From: Haloarcula amylolytica JCM 13557
Lineage (GTDB): Archaea > Halobacteriota > Halobacteria > Halobacteriales > Haloarculaceae
Assembly (NCBI RefSeq): GCF_000336615.1
Contig: NZ_AOLW01000035.1
Coordinates: 202,100 to 266,099 of the forward strand
Length of the DNA: 64,000 nt
Reading direction: 5' to 3'
A model generated the notes under the pieces. It was not told the DNA's origin and ran no database searches. It worked only from the letters and a program-made list of their open reading frames with translations. The stretch's first letter is position 1. Each line of letters begins with the position of its first letter. Shown here piece by piece: positions 35,036-44,421 of this stretch. The position numbers and the translations under genes were made by a program.

Positions 35036-35220
35036 GAGTAGCTACTTGGAGGCGCTGTCGAAAAATGTTCCAGCATCCCAACCATAATACAAGATAGCAC
35101 GGTCTGTCCGGTCGAACAAATCAGGGCACGGCTACAGTCCTGCCTACGTGACACGTCTATGTCAGTCTATTCGGGTCGAACCGAGGATAGTCCTTGCAAC
35201 GACCCCAGCCAGCGAACTGG

Positions 35221-36546
35221 TCACAAGTCAGACGGTGGACTACCGAGCGAGACGCCGGCAAGGAAAATCGGCAGGCCGACGATAGCAACGGCGGCGGCGC
35301 TGGCTGTGACGACTGGGATGAAAAGCACGCCCAGTCCGAACGGCGTAGGCAGCACCGGGAGTACCGGTAGCATCGACAGTACGAACCCGATAGCGGCCGT
35401 TTTCATCGCTAGCCGACGGTTCCCGTGGCCGACTGCGTACCCGGCCGGGAGAAGCACGAACGCGGGTCCAAGAACTAACAGCGCCGACACCGGGGGCGTG
35501 AATCCGTCAGCGACGACCATCGGCGCTACCGCTATCGTCGCTCCCAGCGCGATGCCCGCTCCGACTACTGCACCGCCAACGACCGCACGATAGCTCGCAC
35601 GCTCACGGACACGCCGCTGTGAAAGTGCGATTCCACACACGAACAGCGCAGTGCCACCACCGAACAGCGGTGCCGCTATCCCACCTAACCGCAAAACGCC
35701 CGTCGCTCCAAGCAGCGACAGGGCAGTCGCGAGCGCGCCGAAACCGGCGAATGCGACGCCCGCGGAGTCCCGGACTCGTTTGAAGTCCCAATCGAGCCAG
35801 GAGACCCCTCCGGCGGCAGCGCCGATCAAGAGGGTAAACACCGCTGCGGGGAGCGTGATGTATGCGAGCGCCTTCACCGCCATCACGGGACCGAGAAGTG
35901 TTCCGACCGCGAGGAGACTCAACACCGGCCCAAAGGCCGTGTCACGGGGGACGAACGTCACGACACGCCCGTCGTTCAGTTCGGTCATCGTCATCCGCTG
36001 GCCGTCGTCCGAGACGGTCGCGCCGTCGATGGCCCGCCCGACGCGCATCCCATCAGGGGCAATGACGACAAGCCGGTCGGCACCGAGGCCGTCGAGGTTT
36101 CGATACCCGTAAGCTTCAGTAAACTCGCCAGTGCGGACCGCCCCGCCGACAGACCCCTCGGCGAAGTCGGTCTCACGGTAGCGCAGCGTTATGACGCCGT
36201 CGCCGGAGACGTTCGCGCTCAGAAGCTCGGTGTCCCACATCGCTCTGTCGGCGATAGCGGTCCGGAGGCTCTCGTTCGCCCGGAGACGTGCAACTCCATC
36301 TGAGTTAGACAGGCGGTTGTGGACGACCCACGTTGCGCTTCCGTTATCGGTGACGGCGACGGTTGCGTTGCTGTGGGTGACAGTGACCGAGACGCCGTGG
36401 GATTCGGCCGTCGATTCGAACGACTCGCCACAGGCGTCACACAGCGGCCGCGGCGGGGGTGCTGCCCCGGCGGGCATGGCGGCGGCAAGGAGCGGTGCAC
36501 AGACCAGACAGAGGAGGGCGAGATGGCGGAGTCGGCGCGGGACCAT
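35221..36546 (-). CDS. Secreted-domain plus multi-helix membrane protein, unknown function
   Basis: A 441-residue protein. A Sec-type signal (LALLCLVCAPLLAAAMPAGA) leads to an extracellular beta-rich domain of about 170 residues that begins with a C-D-A-C-G-E-S-F cysteine pair. Then come about eight membrane helices from residue 205 to the end. The architecture suggests an envelope sensor or transport protein; I know no named family for it. Upstream on the other strand is an ABC exporter, but they are divergent. The stop lies 34 bases before the region of the 5S promoter side. Confidence 0.7.
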   Translation of the reverse strand: MVPRRLRHLALLCLVCAPLLAAAMPAGAAPPPRPLCDACGESFESTAESHGVSVTVTHSNATVAVTDNGSATWVVHNRLSNSDGVARLRANESLRTAIADRAMWDTELLSANVSGDGVITLRYRETDFAEGSVGGAVRTGEFTEAYGYRNLDGLGADRLVVIAPDGMRVGRAIDGATVSDDGQRMTMTELNDGRVVTFVPRDTAFGPVLSLLAVGTLLGPVMAVKALAYITLPAAVFTLLIGAAAGGVSWLDWDFKRVRDSAGVAFAGFGALATALSLLGATGVLRLGGIAAPLFGGGTALFVCGIALSQRRVRERASYRAVVGGAVVGAGIALGATIAVAPMVVADGFTPPVSALLVLGPAFVLLPAGYAVGHGNRRLAMKTAAIGFVLSMLPVLPVLPTPFGLGVLFIPVVTASAAAVAIVGLPIFLAGVSLGSPPSDL

Positions 36547-36763
36547 ATAACATATCTATCCTGTCATGTGTTAAGAGCCTTCGATTACTCAAACAACAGT
36601 TACACCAACACGGACGACGGGTGACTCTTCGACCAATACCGCTCTGACAATTGTACCGCCTTTTAGATGTACGTCTCGGCGAAACCATTGGTAGATTATC
36701 TGAGATGCTCTTATTCAGTATAACAGCTTATACCGACAGAACCACGATGGTAGGCAGAACGCC

Positions 36764-37513
36764 GTGACAGCAATCGAGATCGAGTCGCTCAGGAAGTCGT
36801 ACGGCGACGTGACCGCGATAGCGGACCTCTCGCTCAGTATCGACGACGGTGAGTTCTTCGGGTTGCTTGGTCCCAATGGCGCTGGCAAGACCACGACAAT
36901 GGAAATACTCACCGGGCAGCTTAGTCCGGACGGTGGACAGGCGGCGGTACTCGGTGTCGACCCAGCGACGCAGCCAACAGCGGTCCGTGAACGGGCGGGA
37001 ATCCTCCCGGAGAAGGAGTCACCGCCGAGTTTCATGACGCCGCGCGAGTACTTCGACTTCGTCGGTGCTATCCGGGGTATGCCCGACCAGGCGGTGACCG
37101 AGCAGACCGAGTCGTGGGCCGACCGCCTCGGCTTTACCGCCAAACTCGACACGCTGTCCTCGGACCTTTCGCGGGGCCAACAGCAGAAAGTGATGATCGC
37201 CGGCGCGTTCTTCCACGAACCGGACGTCGTGTTCATCGACGAACCGCTGGCGAACCTCGACCCGATCGTTCAGGAGCGGGTCAAGCGATTCCTGCGTTCG
37301 TATCGGGACGCCGGCAACACGATCGTCGTCACCACGCACGACGTAGACGTCGCCGCCGAACTCTGTTCGCGGGTCGGCATCATGTACGGCGGCGACCTCG
37401 TCGCCGACGTCCGTCCGGCGGAACTCGACGCCGACGTGACGCTCCTCGACGTGTTTCTGGACAACGTCGACGCAACAGTGGACCGGGGAGCCAACCCGCT
37501 GACACATGAGTGA
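36764..37513 (+). CDS. ABC exporter ATP-binding protein
   Basis: A 249-residue ATPase of the drug/lipid-export (CcmA/NatA) type with Walker A GPNGAGKTT (residues 36-44), signature LSRGQQQKVMIAGAF, Walker B VVFIDEPLANLDP and a switch histidine in VTTHDVD. The start is GTG at 36764; a nearby ATG at 36747 hits a stop after six codons. Its stop overlaps the ATG of the permease by 8 bases. The exported substrate is unknown. Confidence 0.9.
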   Translation: MTAIEIESLRKSYGDVTAIADLSLSIDDGEFFGLLGPNGAGKTTTMEILTGQLSPDGGQAAVLGVDPATQPTAVRERAGILPEKESPPSFMTPREYFDFVGAIRGMPDQAVTEQTESWADRLGFTAKLDTLSSDLSRGQQQKVMIAGAFFHEPDVVFIDEPLANLDPIVQERVKRFLRSYRDAGNTIVVTTHDVDVAAELCSRVGIMYGGDLVADVRPAELDADVTLLDVFLDNVDATVDRGANPLTHE

Positions 37514-38939
37514 CGGACGGGCGCGCAGGGTGTTCGTCGAGATGCTCCGCGAGGAGTGGCGACTCCACAGCCGGCTCTTCGGCGGCAGTCACTTCTCCCT
37601 GTTTCCGGTGTTCGTCTGCCTGCTCGTTGGCGGCGCAGCCAAGCTTCTCGCTGTTACCGGGACCGAACCGAAAACCGTGTTCGCCGGGCTCCACGCACTG
37701 GTGTTCGTCTTCGGTCTCCACACGGGGTCTCTCGGATTTGTGGGACGGGATGCCCTCCGGAACCTTCTCGGTGACGTGACGCTGCTGGTGTTCTCTGCCC
37801 GCACGCTCCCGCTGTCACAGAACACGCTGCTGGGGCTGTTCGTCGTCAAGGACAGTGTCTACTACGCAGTGCTGTTTCTGCTGCCGATCTCTCTGGGAAC
37901 GGTGCTTGCAGTCCACGGCGTCGCCGGGCCTCTCCTCGTCGCTGCGACTGTCTCCCTCCTGTGGACGACCCTGGCACTGACGTTCGTCCTCGGGATGGGT
38001 ACGACGATTGCGGCCCTCGGTCTCGCCGGCCGCGGCGTTCCCGGTCTGGCGCTACTTGCGGCCCCACTCGTCGGAGTCGGTGCAGCGCTGTCCAGCGGTG
38101 TCGATGTCGTCTCCTACACCCCCTACGGCCTGTTTCTCGCTCAGACTCCCCTGCGGGTCGGCGTGACAGCGACCGTCATCCTCGGCGTCTTTCTGCTCGG
38201 GGCTCTCACCTTTGACGCGACCGCGCCTCGCTCTGCTCGAACAGTCGAACCGGCCTTCCGCCGGTGGTGGCGGCGGATCGGTGACCCAGTCGCAACGAAG
38301 AGCCTGCTCGACATCCACCGGAGCGCAGGCGGGTTCGGGAAGGTCCTCTTCTCGGCGGCGGTGCTGTTTGGTGTCACCGCCGCGCTGGTCGATTTCGCCG
38401 GCCAGATAACGGGCGTGCCACCGTCGACCGGAATCTCGTTCGGTGCGATTCTCGGGCTCTCGGGATTTACGACGTATAACTGGCTCACGCAATCCGATGA
38501 CGTTACCCTGTACTTCGCCCATCCCCTCTCTGTGAACGCCGTTTTCGCGGGGAAGTTCCGGGCGTTCCTCCTGCTCGGCCCGCTGGTCGGACTCGCGTTC
38601 TACGGACTCGCACTGGCCTGGCGTGGCGGGCCGGTCGCCGAGGCGGTCGTCGGGGCCGTCCTGCTCGTCGGTGTCGCCTGCTACATCTTCGGCACCACCG
38701 TGTACCTCACCGGCCTCTCTCCGAACGAGTTCCTCTTCGACACGGCCCTGTTCGCTGTTTTCGGCGCGGCAATGGTCCTCCCGCTGGTCCCGATCCTCAT
38801 CGCCGGGTTCGCCATCTCACCGCTGTCCGGGCCCCTGCTTGCCGCGCTCGGTGGGTCTGGTGGCGTCCTGGGCGCGATCGGCGTCGGCCTTTACCGTCGG
38901 TCGTTACCGAAGTGGTCGACGCGGTATCAGCAGGCCTGA
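37506..38939 (+). CDS. ABC exporter permease
   Basis: A 477-residue membrane protein with about ten to twelve helices, encoded directly after and overlapping its ATPase. The fold is of the ABC-2 type without the usual named signature; a soluble loop near residues 240-270 (TARSVE...RRWWRRIGDP) probably contacts the ATPase. Such pairs export lipids, antibiotics or bacteriocin-like peptides. The protein is about twice the usual ABC-2 permease length, so one chain may supply both halves of the channel. Confidence 0.82.
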   Translation: MSDGRARRVFVEMLREEWRLHSRLFGGSHFSLFPVFVCLLVGGAAKLLAVTGTEPKTVFAGLHALVFVFGLHTGSLGFVGRDALRNLLGDVTLLVFSARTLPLSQNTLLGLFVVKDSVYYAVLFLLPISLGTVLAVHGVAGPLLVAATVSLLWTTLALTFVLGMGTTIAALGLAGRGVPGLALLAAPLVGVGAALSSGVDVVSYTPYGLFLAQTPLRVGVTATVILGVFLLGALTFDATAPRSARTVEPAFRRWWRRIGDPVATKSLLDIHRSAGGFGKVLFSAAVLFGVTAALVDFAGQITGVPPSTGISFGAILGLSGFTTYNWLTQSDDVTLYFAHPLSVNAVFAGKFRAFLLLGPLVGLAFYGLALAWRGGPVAEAVVGAVLLVGVACYIFGTTVYLTGLSPNEFLFDTALFAVFGAAMVLPLVPILIAGFAISPLSGPLLAALGGSGGVLGAIGVGLYRRSLPKWSTRYQQA

Positions 38940-39107
38940 ACTGCAAAAGCAGCCGTCCGTGACGACGAATAGGACACAATCAACCGGAATGTATCGGTAA
39001 CGCGGTCGACGTAACCGAATGCGGGCCCCGTGGTATCGCTGTCGGAGTCCTGCTCTGAATATATTCGCACAAAGGCTCTCTACGGCAGCTAGCGACAGAT
39101 AGATCGC

Positions 39108-39341
39108 ATGGCAGCACAGCAACTCGATCTCCGAGAGATTCCACCGCCGAAGCGTCATCCGAAAATCTTCGATGCGTTCGAGGAACTGGACAGCGGAGAG
39201 GCACTGACGATAGTCAACGACCACGAGCCGACGCCTCTTTATCACCAGATGGCTGCGGAGCGACAATCGTTCGACGCCGAGAACTACACTGTCGACCGCA
39301 TCGGTCCGAACGAGTTCATCGCGACCCTCCCGAAGAAGTAG
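39108..39341 (+). CDS. DUF2249 domain protein
   Basis: A 77-residue protein that is a complete DUF2249 domain: LDLREIPPPKRHPKIFDAFE, GEALTIVNDHEPTPLYHQM and a final RIGPNEFIATLPKK. These small TusA-like folds occur near nitric-oxide and haem-related genes in many prokaryotes, and their biochemical role is unsettled. Here it is monocistronic. The ATG at 39108 is preceded by a TATA-like GAATATATTC at 39057-39066. Confidence 0.85.
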   Translation: MAAQQLDLREIPPPKRHPKIFDAFEELDSGEALTIVNDHEPTPLYHQMAAERQSFDAENYTVDRIGPNEFIATLPKK

Positions 39342-39407
39342 CGACAAACTCGGAGTCTAAGTCCCGGTTTCCGAATAGCTTTTATCGGGCAGTACTGGTA
39401 CTTGGAT

Positions 39408-40241
39408 ATGGACCGCCGTACCGCGAGGCTACTGAACGGCGTGCTAGCGTTATGCTGTCTCGCGCTTGCCTTCGCCGCTGTGTATCCATTCAGTACTGCG
39501 AGCCCACACGCGGAAAATCCGGTTGACGAACGGTTTACCGTCCCCGAGTCCGACGAATACCGGGCGTCGGGAGCGATTGTCGCGGACAGTGAGACAGCGC
39601 TCGAATTCGAGGGCGCTGTGACCGCTGACGGCGGCCGCTACCTGTTCATTGACGAGGGTGATGTCCGAACCGAACAGTATCAGGCGTCGCCGAGCGACCC
39701 GGTCTACAGTCGTATCGTCGTCGACGACGGCGGCAGCACCGACCGCCGGCGAGAGCAGATCCAGAGCGATACTGATCGGGAACTCCTCCGGGAAACCCGG
39801 ACTGACGGGGCCGTCACGTTCATCGTCAAGCAGGAGTCAGAGGATGTGGCGGACGATGTCTCGGGAGCGGCGTCGGTAGTCGTCAGGAGCCTGTACATCG
39901 TCGAATACGAACGGGAGGCCGACACCGCTCAGGCAGCGACCGCCTACAGGCCGAAAAACGGCTGGTACGAGGGGAGGGAAACGTACCACGTCACCGGGGC
40001 TACGGGGACAGTGCGAACAGTCGGTGACACGACTGACGTTCGCTCCGCGACAGTTACGTGGGACCTGACGAAGTCCGTGGGGACGTATGCAGAACTCGCC
40101 CTGGGCAGATTGGCAGGGAAAGCACCGGAAACATACGACCTCTCCTTCGAGTTCGAATCGGGTGAGACGACAGTGAATCGGCCGTCGTGGGTCACCGACG
40201 CCCGTACTGAACGTAGCGGACAGTCACAGGACGCGTCGTAA
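39408..40241 (+). CDS. Membrane-anchored extracellular protein, unknown function
   Basis: A 277-residue protein. One amino-terminal hydrophobic helix (LLNGVLALCCLALAFAAVYPF) acts as an uncleaved anchor or signal; the remainder is hydrophilic, acidic and beta-rich, and lies outside the cell. The end has no second helix. I recognise no domain. The ATG at 39408 is preferred to the TTG six bases earlier. It follows DUF2249 by 66 bases on the same strand, with TATA-like GCTTTTATCG just upstream. Confidence 0.7.
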   Translation: MDRRTARLLNGVLALCCLALAFAAVYPFSTASPHAENPVDERFTVPESDEYRASGAIVADSETALEFEGAVTADGGRYLFIDEGDVRTEQYQASPSDPVYSRIVVDDGGSTDRRREQIQSDTDRELLRETRTDGAVTFIVKQESEDVADDVSGAASVVVRSLYIVEYEREADTAQAATAYRPKNGWYEGRETYHVTGATGTVRTVGDTTDVRSATVTWDLTKSVGTYAELALGRLAGKAPETYDLSFEFESGETTVNRPSWVTDARTERSGQSQDAS

Positions 40242-40442
40242 CGGCAGGGCTGTCGTGTACGGTCTGTATGGAGCCGCCAGCCCTCGGCGACCCGTTAAGA
40301 GTGAAGACTAAGCGCTGTAGAGACTGGGCTACAGGCAGTAGAGTAGAAAACTGCGGTCGGCTTCCTCTCCACGGGCTGAAAGTGCCACGTTCGCCGCGTG
40401 TATGGTCGGTTTTATTTTCTTCCCCGCGAACCATCGGGCAGA

Positions 40443-40994
40443 ATGGCATCCTACGTCGCGTTTGACCCCGCCGTCGAAATCAACGGGCAAACGGTACTTA
40501 CGATAGTCGAAGAGGCGATGGGGAAGTTCTCAGACGAGTACCGGGAACGGGCGCTAACGGCGCTCGATGCGGAGGGAATCACCGACCCGGCGGCCGACGA
40601 GTGGTACCCACAACAGGCCTGGCTGAACGCGTTCGAGACGATTGCCGACGACCTGCAACCGCACGTCCTCGACCGGCTCGGCGAACAGATCCCGCGTGTC
40701 GCTGACTGGCCGAACGATTTCGACTCTGTTCCGGCGGGGCTCCAGTCGATAGACGAGGCCTACCAGCGCAATCACCGTGGCGGGGACATCGGGCACTACC
40801 GCTTCGAATCCGTTGGCGAGCGGACCGGCGAGGTGACGTGTGAGAACCCGTATCCGTGCCCGTTCGACCGTGGCCTCATCCGGGGTGTCGCCCAGCAATA
40901 CGCGCCGGTCGGCGCGTTCGTGTTCATCGAAGAAACGGGTGAGACGTGTCGTCGGAACGGTGACGATACGTGCACGTACACCGTCTATTGGTAA
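40443..40994 (+). CDS. V4R/HNOB-like single-domain protein
   Basis: A 183-residue soluble protein. It begins VAFDPAVEINGQTVLTIVEE and has a helical middle; the end (RGLIRGVAQQYAPVGAFVFIEE, then CRRNGDDTCTYTVYW) has the Cys-rich closing strand found in V4R and haem-NO-binding-like domains, which bind small hydrophobic ligands or haem. Five cysteines lie in the last 50 residues. No haem-ligand histidine could be assigned. The start ATG is set where the conserved sequence begins. The similarity is moderate. Confidence 0.55.
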   Translation: MASYVAFDPAVEINGQTVLTIVEEAMGKFSDEYRERALTALDAEGITDPAADEWYPQQAWLNAFETIADDLQPHVLDRLGEQIPRVADWPNDFDSVPAGLQSIDEAYQRNHRGGDIGHYRFESVGERTGEVTCENPYPCPFDRGLIRGVAQQYAPVGAFVFIEETGETCRRNGDDTCTYTVYW

Positions 40995-41002
40995 CGCGGT
41001 GA

Positions 41003-41506
41003 CTACCGCTCGTAGGTCTCGAGCGCCTCGCGGAGTTCGGCGGCGGAGTACTCCGACGCGAGCTGTACGATCTCCTCCAGGTCTTCGTACGTCTCACGGA
41101 GATTTCGAACGCGCTCCTGCTCGCGAGTCTCTGCCAGCACCTGCTCTTCCGCCCGGCGGATGGTCCTGAGCGTCGTCTGGACTTCCCGTTGGATGTACTG
41201 CTGGAACACGTCCTGCAGGATGAACCAGACCTCACGTTCGGCCTCGAAACGGACTCGCCTGCCGCCCCCCTCAGACGACCTGCGGTGGATGAGCCCGATA
41301 CGCGATAGCGTCCGCGTGACGTTACTCACGGTCGATTTCGCGTAGCCCGTTTCTTCGACGAGCTCCGGGATGGAGAGCGGGTCCGATGCGAAGTACAGCA
41401 CGCCGTAGATGCGCCCGGCGCTTCGGCTGAGGCCGTACACCTCGGCCGACTGCTCCATCGATTCGATGACGCGTTCGCGTGCGACCGCGCTGTCGTCATC
41501 ACTCAT
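41003..41506 (-). CDS. GbsR/MarR-type transcriptional regulator
   Basis: A 167-residue protein with an amino-terminal winged helix: LSRSAGRIYGVLYFASDPLS (about residues 25-44), recognition helix YAKSTVSNVTRTLSRIGLI and a wing rich in R/G. A long helical tail should form the dimer. GbsR-like proteins respond to choline and control glycine-betaine genes in Bacillus; the ligand here is unknown. It is divergent from the ArsR-like gene with a perfect 10-bp palindrome between them. The stop faces the V4R-like gene. Confidence 0.85.
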   Translation of the reverse strand: MSDDDSAVARERVIESMEQSAEVYGLSRSAGRIYGVLYFASDPLSIPELVEETGYAKSTVSNVTRTLSRIGLIHRRSSEGGGRRVRFEAEREVWFILQDVFQQYIQREVQTTLRTIRRAEEQVLAETREQERVRNLRETYEDLEEIVQLASEYSAAELREALETYER

Positions 41507-41594
41507 GCATCCGAACTGGCTGCCCTGTTTGCCGCGTGTCCTGCTGCGTCATACCTCTGGCTATTGATTCCGTAAGTATTAAATTGTTTGATTG

Positions 41595-41620
41595 GTTTGT
41601 TCGGATTGAGCCGAACAAAC
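41595..41620. promoter_or_regulatory. Perfect 10-bp palindrome between two regulator genes
   Basis: GTTTGTTCGG and CCGAACAAAC form a perfect inverted repeat with a 6-base centre (ATTGAG). It lies just after a shared TATA-like string TATTAAAT (41577-41584), so it would cover the start point of the plus-strand gene. It is a strong operator candidate for either the GbsR-like or the ArsR-like protein. Confidence 0.6.
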
Positions 41621-41650
41621 AGAAGCGAACGGCAATACCCTCTACAATCC

Positions 41651-42004
41651 ATGGCAAGCGTCTTCCCCCACCACCCGCCGGTTGACTATGCACCCCGAGA
41701 GCAGACGAACGTCGTAGTCAACGGTACCGAACCGACCGACGTCCTTCAGATCCTCTCGTCCGAGGCCGCGCAGGAGATACTGGGGGCGGTCGGGGACGAA
41801 CCGCGGACCGCGTCGGATATCGCGGACGCAGTCGACCGCTCGCTCCAGAGCGTCTCCTATCACCTCGACCGTCTCTGTGAAGCTGACCTTATCGAACCCG
41901 CCGAAACGTGGTACTCGGAGAAGGGGACGGAGATGACAGTGTACGCCCTCGCCACGGAACGACTCGTCGTACAGTTCGGTGACAGCGCTGACCGGTCCGT
42001 GTAG
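41651..42004 (+). CDS. ArsR-type winged-helix regulator
   Basis: A 117-residue protein with a central winged helix (ILSSEAAQEILGAVGDEPRT, recognition helix SLQSVSYHLDRLCEADLIEP, wing WYSEKGTEMTVYAL). The family includes metal sensors, but no metal-binding cysteines are seen, so it may respond to another signal. The upstream frame is non-coding and the ATG at 41651 is set where the charged leader starts. The 10-bp palindrome at 41595-41620 suggests autoregulation. Confidence 0.82.
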   Translation: MASVFPHHPPVDYAPREQTNVVVNGTEPTDVLQILSSEAAQEILGAVGDEPRTASDIADAVDRSLQSVSYHLDRLCEADLIEPAETWYSEKGTEMTVYALATERLVVQFGDSADRSV

Positions 42005-42123
42005 CGTCACCAGCCGTTTCGAGCACTGCCCCTTCCCGGGAGTTTGCAGTCATGAACGGCTTCGTTTTGGCTGTCGAGGCAGAAGACAAACAGACCTATT
42101 GGACCCCTTCTCGTACGCCGACT

Positions 42124-42999
42124 ATGGACGACGGGACGGGCGCGGAACAGCTGACGGCGACAGTGCGACAGCGTGTTTCGAGCGCACTGGACGCCGACGC
42201 TCAAAGCGCGACGGCACTCGACGGCGGGGAAGTCGGGTCGGTCTACCGTGTGTCGTTTCGCGACCGTCCTGACGTGGCGGTGAAAGTCGACGACTCGCCG
42301 CTCGGAATCGAGGCGGCAATGCTTCAGTACCTCGACCGTGACACGCCGCTTCCCGTTCCGGACGTCCTCCACGTCGAACCGGAACTGCTCGTGCTGTCGT
42401 TCGTCCGCGGAGACGGCCGATTCGGTGAACGGGCCGAACGCGACCTCGCGCGCCACGTCGCGTCTCTCCACGACGTCTCGGCTGACGCGTTCGGCTTTCC
42501 GTTCGATACCCTTTCGGGGCCGTTCAGCCAGTCGAACCCGTGGACCGAGTCGTGGATCGACTTCTTCCGCGAGCGACGACTACTCCCGTTCGCAAGGGCT
42601 GCACGGGACGCTGGGGCCCTGCCAGCCACCGAGTTCGACCGGGTGCAGCGACTGGTGGAAACGCTCGATACTCGCCTCGTCGAGCCGGCCACGCCGTCGC
42701 TGTTGCACGGCGACATCCACCCTGGAAACGCTGTCGTAGCTGACGGAACTGTTCGGGCCGTCCTCGACCCAGCGATATATTTCGGCCATGCTGAAGTGGA
42801 CCTGGCGTACGTCGACCGACTGGACTCGATCGGCGCTGCGTTCTACGATGAGTACCGCCGCCACCGAGATCTCTCCGAGCGGTACTTCGAAGAACGGCGC
42901 GACGTGTATATCGCCTTCCACGCGCTGGAGAACGTCCGGTTTTTCGGCGAAGACGGTCTCCCGAGGCTCGACAACGCGTTGGACCGCCTCGGGGTGTAA
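42124..42999 (+). CDS. Fructosamine-kinase/APH-family kinase
   Basis: A 291-residue protein of the aminoglycoside-phosphotransferase fold. The catalytic loop is HGDIHPGNAVV (about residues 212-222) and the metal loop is DPAIYFGHAEVDLAYVDRL, the fructosamine-kinase pattern (DPA.Y.GH.E.DL). Such kinases phosphorylate sugar amines to repair glycated proteins, or small antibiotics in the related group. The ATG at 42124 is chosen because the conserved region starts near; an upstream ATG at 42052 is possible. No neighbour clarifies the substrate. Confidence 0.8.
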   Translation: MDDGTGAEQLTATVRQRVSSALDADAQSATALDGGEVGSVYRVSFRDRPDVAVKVDDSPLGIEAAMLQYLDRDTPLPVPDVLHVEPELLVLSFVRGDGRFGERAERDLARHVASLHDVSADAFGFPFDTLSGPFSQSNPWTESWIDFFRERRLLPFARAARDAGALPATEFDRVQRLVETLDTRLVEPATPSLLHGDIHPGNAVVADGTVRAVLDPAIYFGHAEVDLAYVDRLDSIGAAFYDEYRRHRDLSERYFEERRDVYIAFHALENVRFFGEDGLPRLDNALDRLGV

Positions 43000-43041
43000 A
43001 AACTGAGAGCGGTGGATTCGCCCGCCGTTCCGATGGCCGAC

Positions 43042-44421
43042 TCAGTCAGCCAGCGAGATGTTCTGCCGGAGGTCGTCTTCGATTGCCTCCAGCGTCCGGC
43101 CCTTGGTTTCGGGGACGTAGCGGTAGACGAACAACAGCCCTAGGAGGCTGCAGAGGCCAAACAGCCAGAACGTCGCTGAGGTTCCGACGCCGTCAGTCAG
43201 GACGGGGAAGGTCAGCGACACGAGGAGATTCGCACCCCAGTTGGCGACGGTGACGACACCCATCGCCGACCCGCGAACGGAAAGCGGGTATATCTCAGAG
43301 ATCAGGAGCCAGAAGACCGGGCCGAGACCGATTGCGAAGAAGGACACGAACAGCATCAGACTGATCGTGGCGATGACGCCGAGGCCCCCGCCGAGACCGG
43401 GAAGGTAGAACACAGTACCGAGGACGGCGAGCGTCGCGACCATCCCACCGACACCGACGAGGAGCAGTCGACGCCGACCGACACGGTCGACGAGCAGGAT
43501 CGCCACGACGGTCATCACTACGTTGATGGTCCCGATGCCGACTGTGGCAAGGATCGAAGCCACATTTCCTAGGCCGGTGGATTCGAGAATGGTTGGGGCG
43601 TAGTAAATGACCGCGTTGATACCGGTAATCTGCTGGAATACGGCGAGACCCAGTCCGACAACGAGCGCTGGACGGAGCCACGGAGCCAGCAGGTCCCGAA
43701 CGCCGGTTTCGGACTGTGTCTCGACGGTCTCCTCGATCTCGCCGAGTTCCTCCTCGACGCCGCCGGACCGCGTCCGCTTGAGGACGGCTCTGGCTTCGTC
43801 TTTTCGCCCGTGTTCGAACAGCCAGCGTGGACTTTCGGGCATTTTCAGGATGCCGATGGCCAGCACGACGGCCGGGACCATCCCGGCACCGAGCATCCAC
43901 CGCCACGCGCCCGCGTCGGCGAACGCGTAGTTGACGAAATACGAGAGGAGGATTCCGGTGGTCACCATGAGCTGATTGAGCGAGGTGAGCCCGCCGCGAA
44001 TCCTGGGCGGCGCGATTTCGGAGATGTACAGCGGGCCGACAATCGACGCGAAACCGATAGCGACGCCGTCGATAAGCCGACCGGCGACGAGGACGGGGAC
44101 AGTCGGCGCGACTGCCATCGTGAACGACCCGACGAAGAACACGATGGCCGCGATGAGGATGAGGCGGCGGCGACCGAGGCGGTCGGCTAACTGGCCGCCG
44201 ACGGCCGCACCGGCCGCGGCCCCGGCCATCGCACCACTGACGATGATCCCCTCGACGAGCGGCGACATGACGAACGAGTCCTGGATGAACAGGAACGCGC
44301 CCGAGATGATCCCGGTGTCGAACCCGAACAACAGTCCGTTCAGCGCGGCTAACGCGGAGACGACGTAGACGAACCGGTCGCCGTCACCGCGGAGGACGTT
44401 TCGTATGGTGGCTGTGGACAT
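43042..44421 (-). CDS. Sugar-porter-family MFS transporter
   Basis: A 459-residue protein with twelve helices of the sugar-porter family. Signatures: LFGFDTGIISGAF in helix 1, RLGRRR and RVGRRR in the two halves, PESPRWLFEHGR before the middle loop, GINAVIYYAP and PETKGRTLEAIE near the end. It moves a sugar with H+ or Na+ or by facilitated diffusion. The substrate is unknown. The ATG at 44421 is used because a longer start would add a basic peptide lacking homology. A pair of TCTGTGTAAAA repeats lies at and upstream of the start. Confidence 0.92.
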   Translation of the reverse strand: MSTATIRNVLRGDGDRFVYVVSALAALNGLLFGFDTGIISGAFLFIQDSFVMSPLVEGIIVSGAMAGAAAGAAVGGQLADRLGRRRLILIAAIVFFVGSFTMAVAPTVPVLVAGRLIDGVAIGFASIVGPLYISEIAPPRIRGGLTSLNQLMVTTGILLSYFVNYAFADAGAWRWMLGAGMVPAVVLAIGILKMPESPRWLFEHGRKDEARAVLKRTRSGGVEEELGEIEETVETQSETGVRDLLAPWLRPALVVGLGLAVFQQITGINAVIYYAPTILESTGLGNVASILATVGIGTINVVMTVVAILLVDRVGRRRLLLVGVGGMVATLAVLGTVFYLPGLGGGLGVIATISLMLFVSFFAIGLGPVFWLLISEIYPLSVRGSAMGVVTVANWGANLLVSLTFPVLTDGVGTSATFWLFGLCSLLGLLFVYRYVPETKGRTLEAIEDDLRQNISLAD

